From NCBI GenBank assembly GCA_022563595.1, contig JADFNB010000001.1, positions 1 through 64,000 of the forward strand: 64,000 nt of DNA, written 5' to 3'. How positions within the stretch are numbered: the stretch's first letter is position 1; each line of letters opens with the position of its first letter. Both the position numbers and the translations under genes were made by a program. Source of the stretch: Gemmatimonadota bacterium. GTDB lineage: Bacteria > Gemmatimonadota > Gemmatimonadetes > Gemmatimonadales > GWC2-71-9. The notes under the pieces are model-generated. The model saw only the letters and a list, made by a program, of their open reading frames with translations. It was not told the origin of the DNA and made no database searches. Below are positions 63,650 to 64,000 of the stretch, in pieces.

Positions 63650-63678
63650 ATTATAGCACATCAGGAAGCGAGCACCAA
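63650..63678 (-). promoter_or_regulatory. Promoter of the RHH/PIN module, with a possible leader mini-ORF
   Basis: TTGGTG (63673-63678), 17 bp, TATAAT (63650-63655) on the minus strand. Seven nt later ATG starts MSSRYTHHGH-stop. The antitoxin ATG is 45 nt further downstream. The mini-ORF may be chance or a leaderless leader peptide. Confidence 0.45.
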
Positions 63679-63737
63679 CTACGCCACGCCTCGCCCCGCA
63701 CCTCTCTGGTGGGACGACTGACGGCGGCACCACCCTG

Positions 63738-63777
63738 CACCGTCCTACACCGTCCTACACCGTCCTACACCGTCCTA
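63738..63777. repeat. Four tandem copies of a 10-bp unit, CACCGTCCTA
   Basis: Perfect tandem array. The last three bases (63775-63777) are also the recG stop codon on the minus strand. Copy-number change would leave the stop intact because the unit itself reads TAG in that frame. Confidence 0.9.
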
Positions 63778-64000
63778 CCCCACCCGAAACAACTCCACCC
63801 CCCTCACGTGCCGTCGCTCGATGCGATGCCGAATCGGCGTATGCTGCGCGTGGCTGAGTGACGGGTCTCGCTCGAGCAGTTCCCGCGCCGCCCGCTGGGC
63901 GATGCGGATGAGGTCGCCGTCCTTCCCGAAGTCGACCCACCGCAGCGCGATCCCGCCCGACTGCCGCGCCCCAGCCAGTTCCCCCATCCCTCTTTCCTGG
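63775..64000 (-). CDS. recG: ATP-dependent DNA helicase RecG, C-terminal end (partial)
   Basis: Open from the right edge. ERGMGELAGARQSGG matches the RecG C-terminal LRGPGE-x-x-GxRQSG motif and is followed by RIAQRAARELLERDPSL. About 75 residues. Last segment (HVRGVELFRVG) is non-conserved. The 120 nt after the stop (63599-63737) hold the promoter of the RHH gene. Family call rests on the RQSG block. Confidence 0.8.
   Translation of the reverse strand, partial: QERGMGELAGARQSGGIALRWVDFGKDGDLIRIAQRAARELLERDPSLSHAQHTPIRHRIERRHVRGVELFRVG

Noticed and set aside
63738-63777. CRISPR array
   Set aside because: Unit is 10 bp with no spacers.

Overview
The window joins two different kinds of genome. 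Positions 1 to about 3860 read as haloarchaeal DNA: acidic proteins, lower GC than the rest, TATA-type promoters, and families typical of Halobacteria (DUF2178 membrane protein with a 64-residue XRE regulator, an HVO_A0114-type winged-helix protein paired with a TumE/DUF6516 protein, an SDR dehydrogenase, and a 3-hydroxyacyl-CoA dehydrogenase). From about 3863 to the right edge the DNA is high-GC bacterial. Gene content (TonB receptors, PorV/OmpP1-like barrels, a T9SS-type sorting domain, lipoproteins, mannose-type PTS with HprK, SelB) best fits a Gemmatimonadota-like diderm; this taxonomic call is inference. The switch happens inside one open frame: the archaeal dehydrogenase stops where its hydratase domain should begin and runs in frame into a tyrosine-recombinase tail, followed by tRNA-Ser(GGA). 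An assembly chimera is the simplest explanation; a real transfer next to a tRNA is the alternative.

Layout of the bacterial part. 4.2-8.4 kb: ferritin, an ECF sigma/anti-sigma/lipoprotein operon, and a Tat-exported M24-fold protein with an incomplete metal site. From 8.4 to 52.6 kb every gene lies on the minus strand, mostly with 1-14 bp overlaps or very short gaps. It includes tadA, clpB, recO-selB, a cobalamin-riboswitch-controlled B12 uptake operon (btuF-C-D and a TonB receptor), the methyl cycle (ahcY, metK), a complete PTS with HPr kinase and hpf, nusB with the riboflavin pathway (ribH, ribBA, ribE, ribD), purM, argS, a methylmalonyl-CoA mutase large subunit, fbp, comEC, miaB, mtaB, cdd, deoB and alr. 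mazG is divergent from alr. asnS and a beta-propeller lipoprotein gene diverge with overlapping 5' ends.

56-64 kb is more accessory: carbinolamine dehydratase, a phosphoesterase, an arsR-arsM arsenic methylation cassette with a clear ArsR operator, an uncharacterised small-protein/nucleotidyltransferase pair, a frameshifted membrane protein, an outer-membrane protein, a Phd/VapC-type pair, a decayed PIN gene, a second PIN/RHH pair, and the C-terminus of recG at the right edge.

Connections worth noting. B12 import could supply methylmalonyl-CoA mutase (at 40-41.6 kb). ahcY and metK supply and recycle SAM for the many methyl and methylthio transfer reactions here (ArsM, MiaB, MtaB). Several monocistronic or operon-leading genes (recO, arsR, the antitoxin at 62.2 kb, the small protein at 58.99 kb, the lipoprotein at 54.7 kb) have a -10-like hexamer ending 6-7 nt before the start codon, suggesting leaderless transcripts. 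No CRISPR array, rRNA, prophage structure or clearly new multi-gene system is evident. The best candidates for new biology are the leaderless promoters, the small-protein/nucleotidyltransferase pair, the metal-site-deficient M24 protein and the archaeal DUF2178/XRE operon with its double palindrome.
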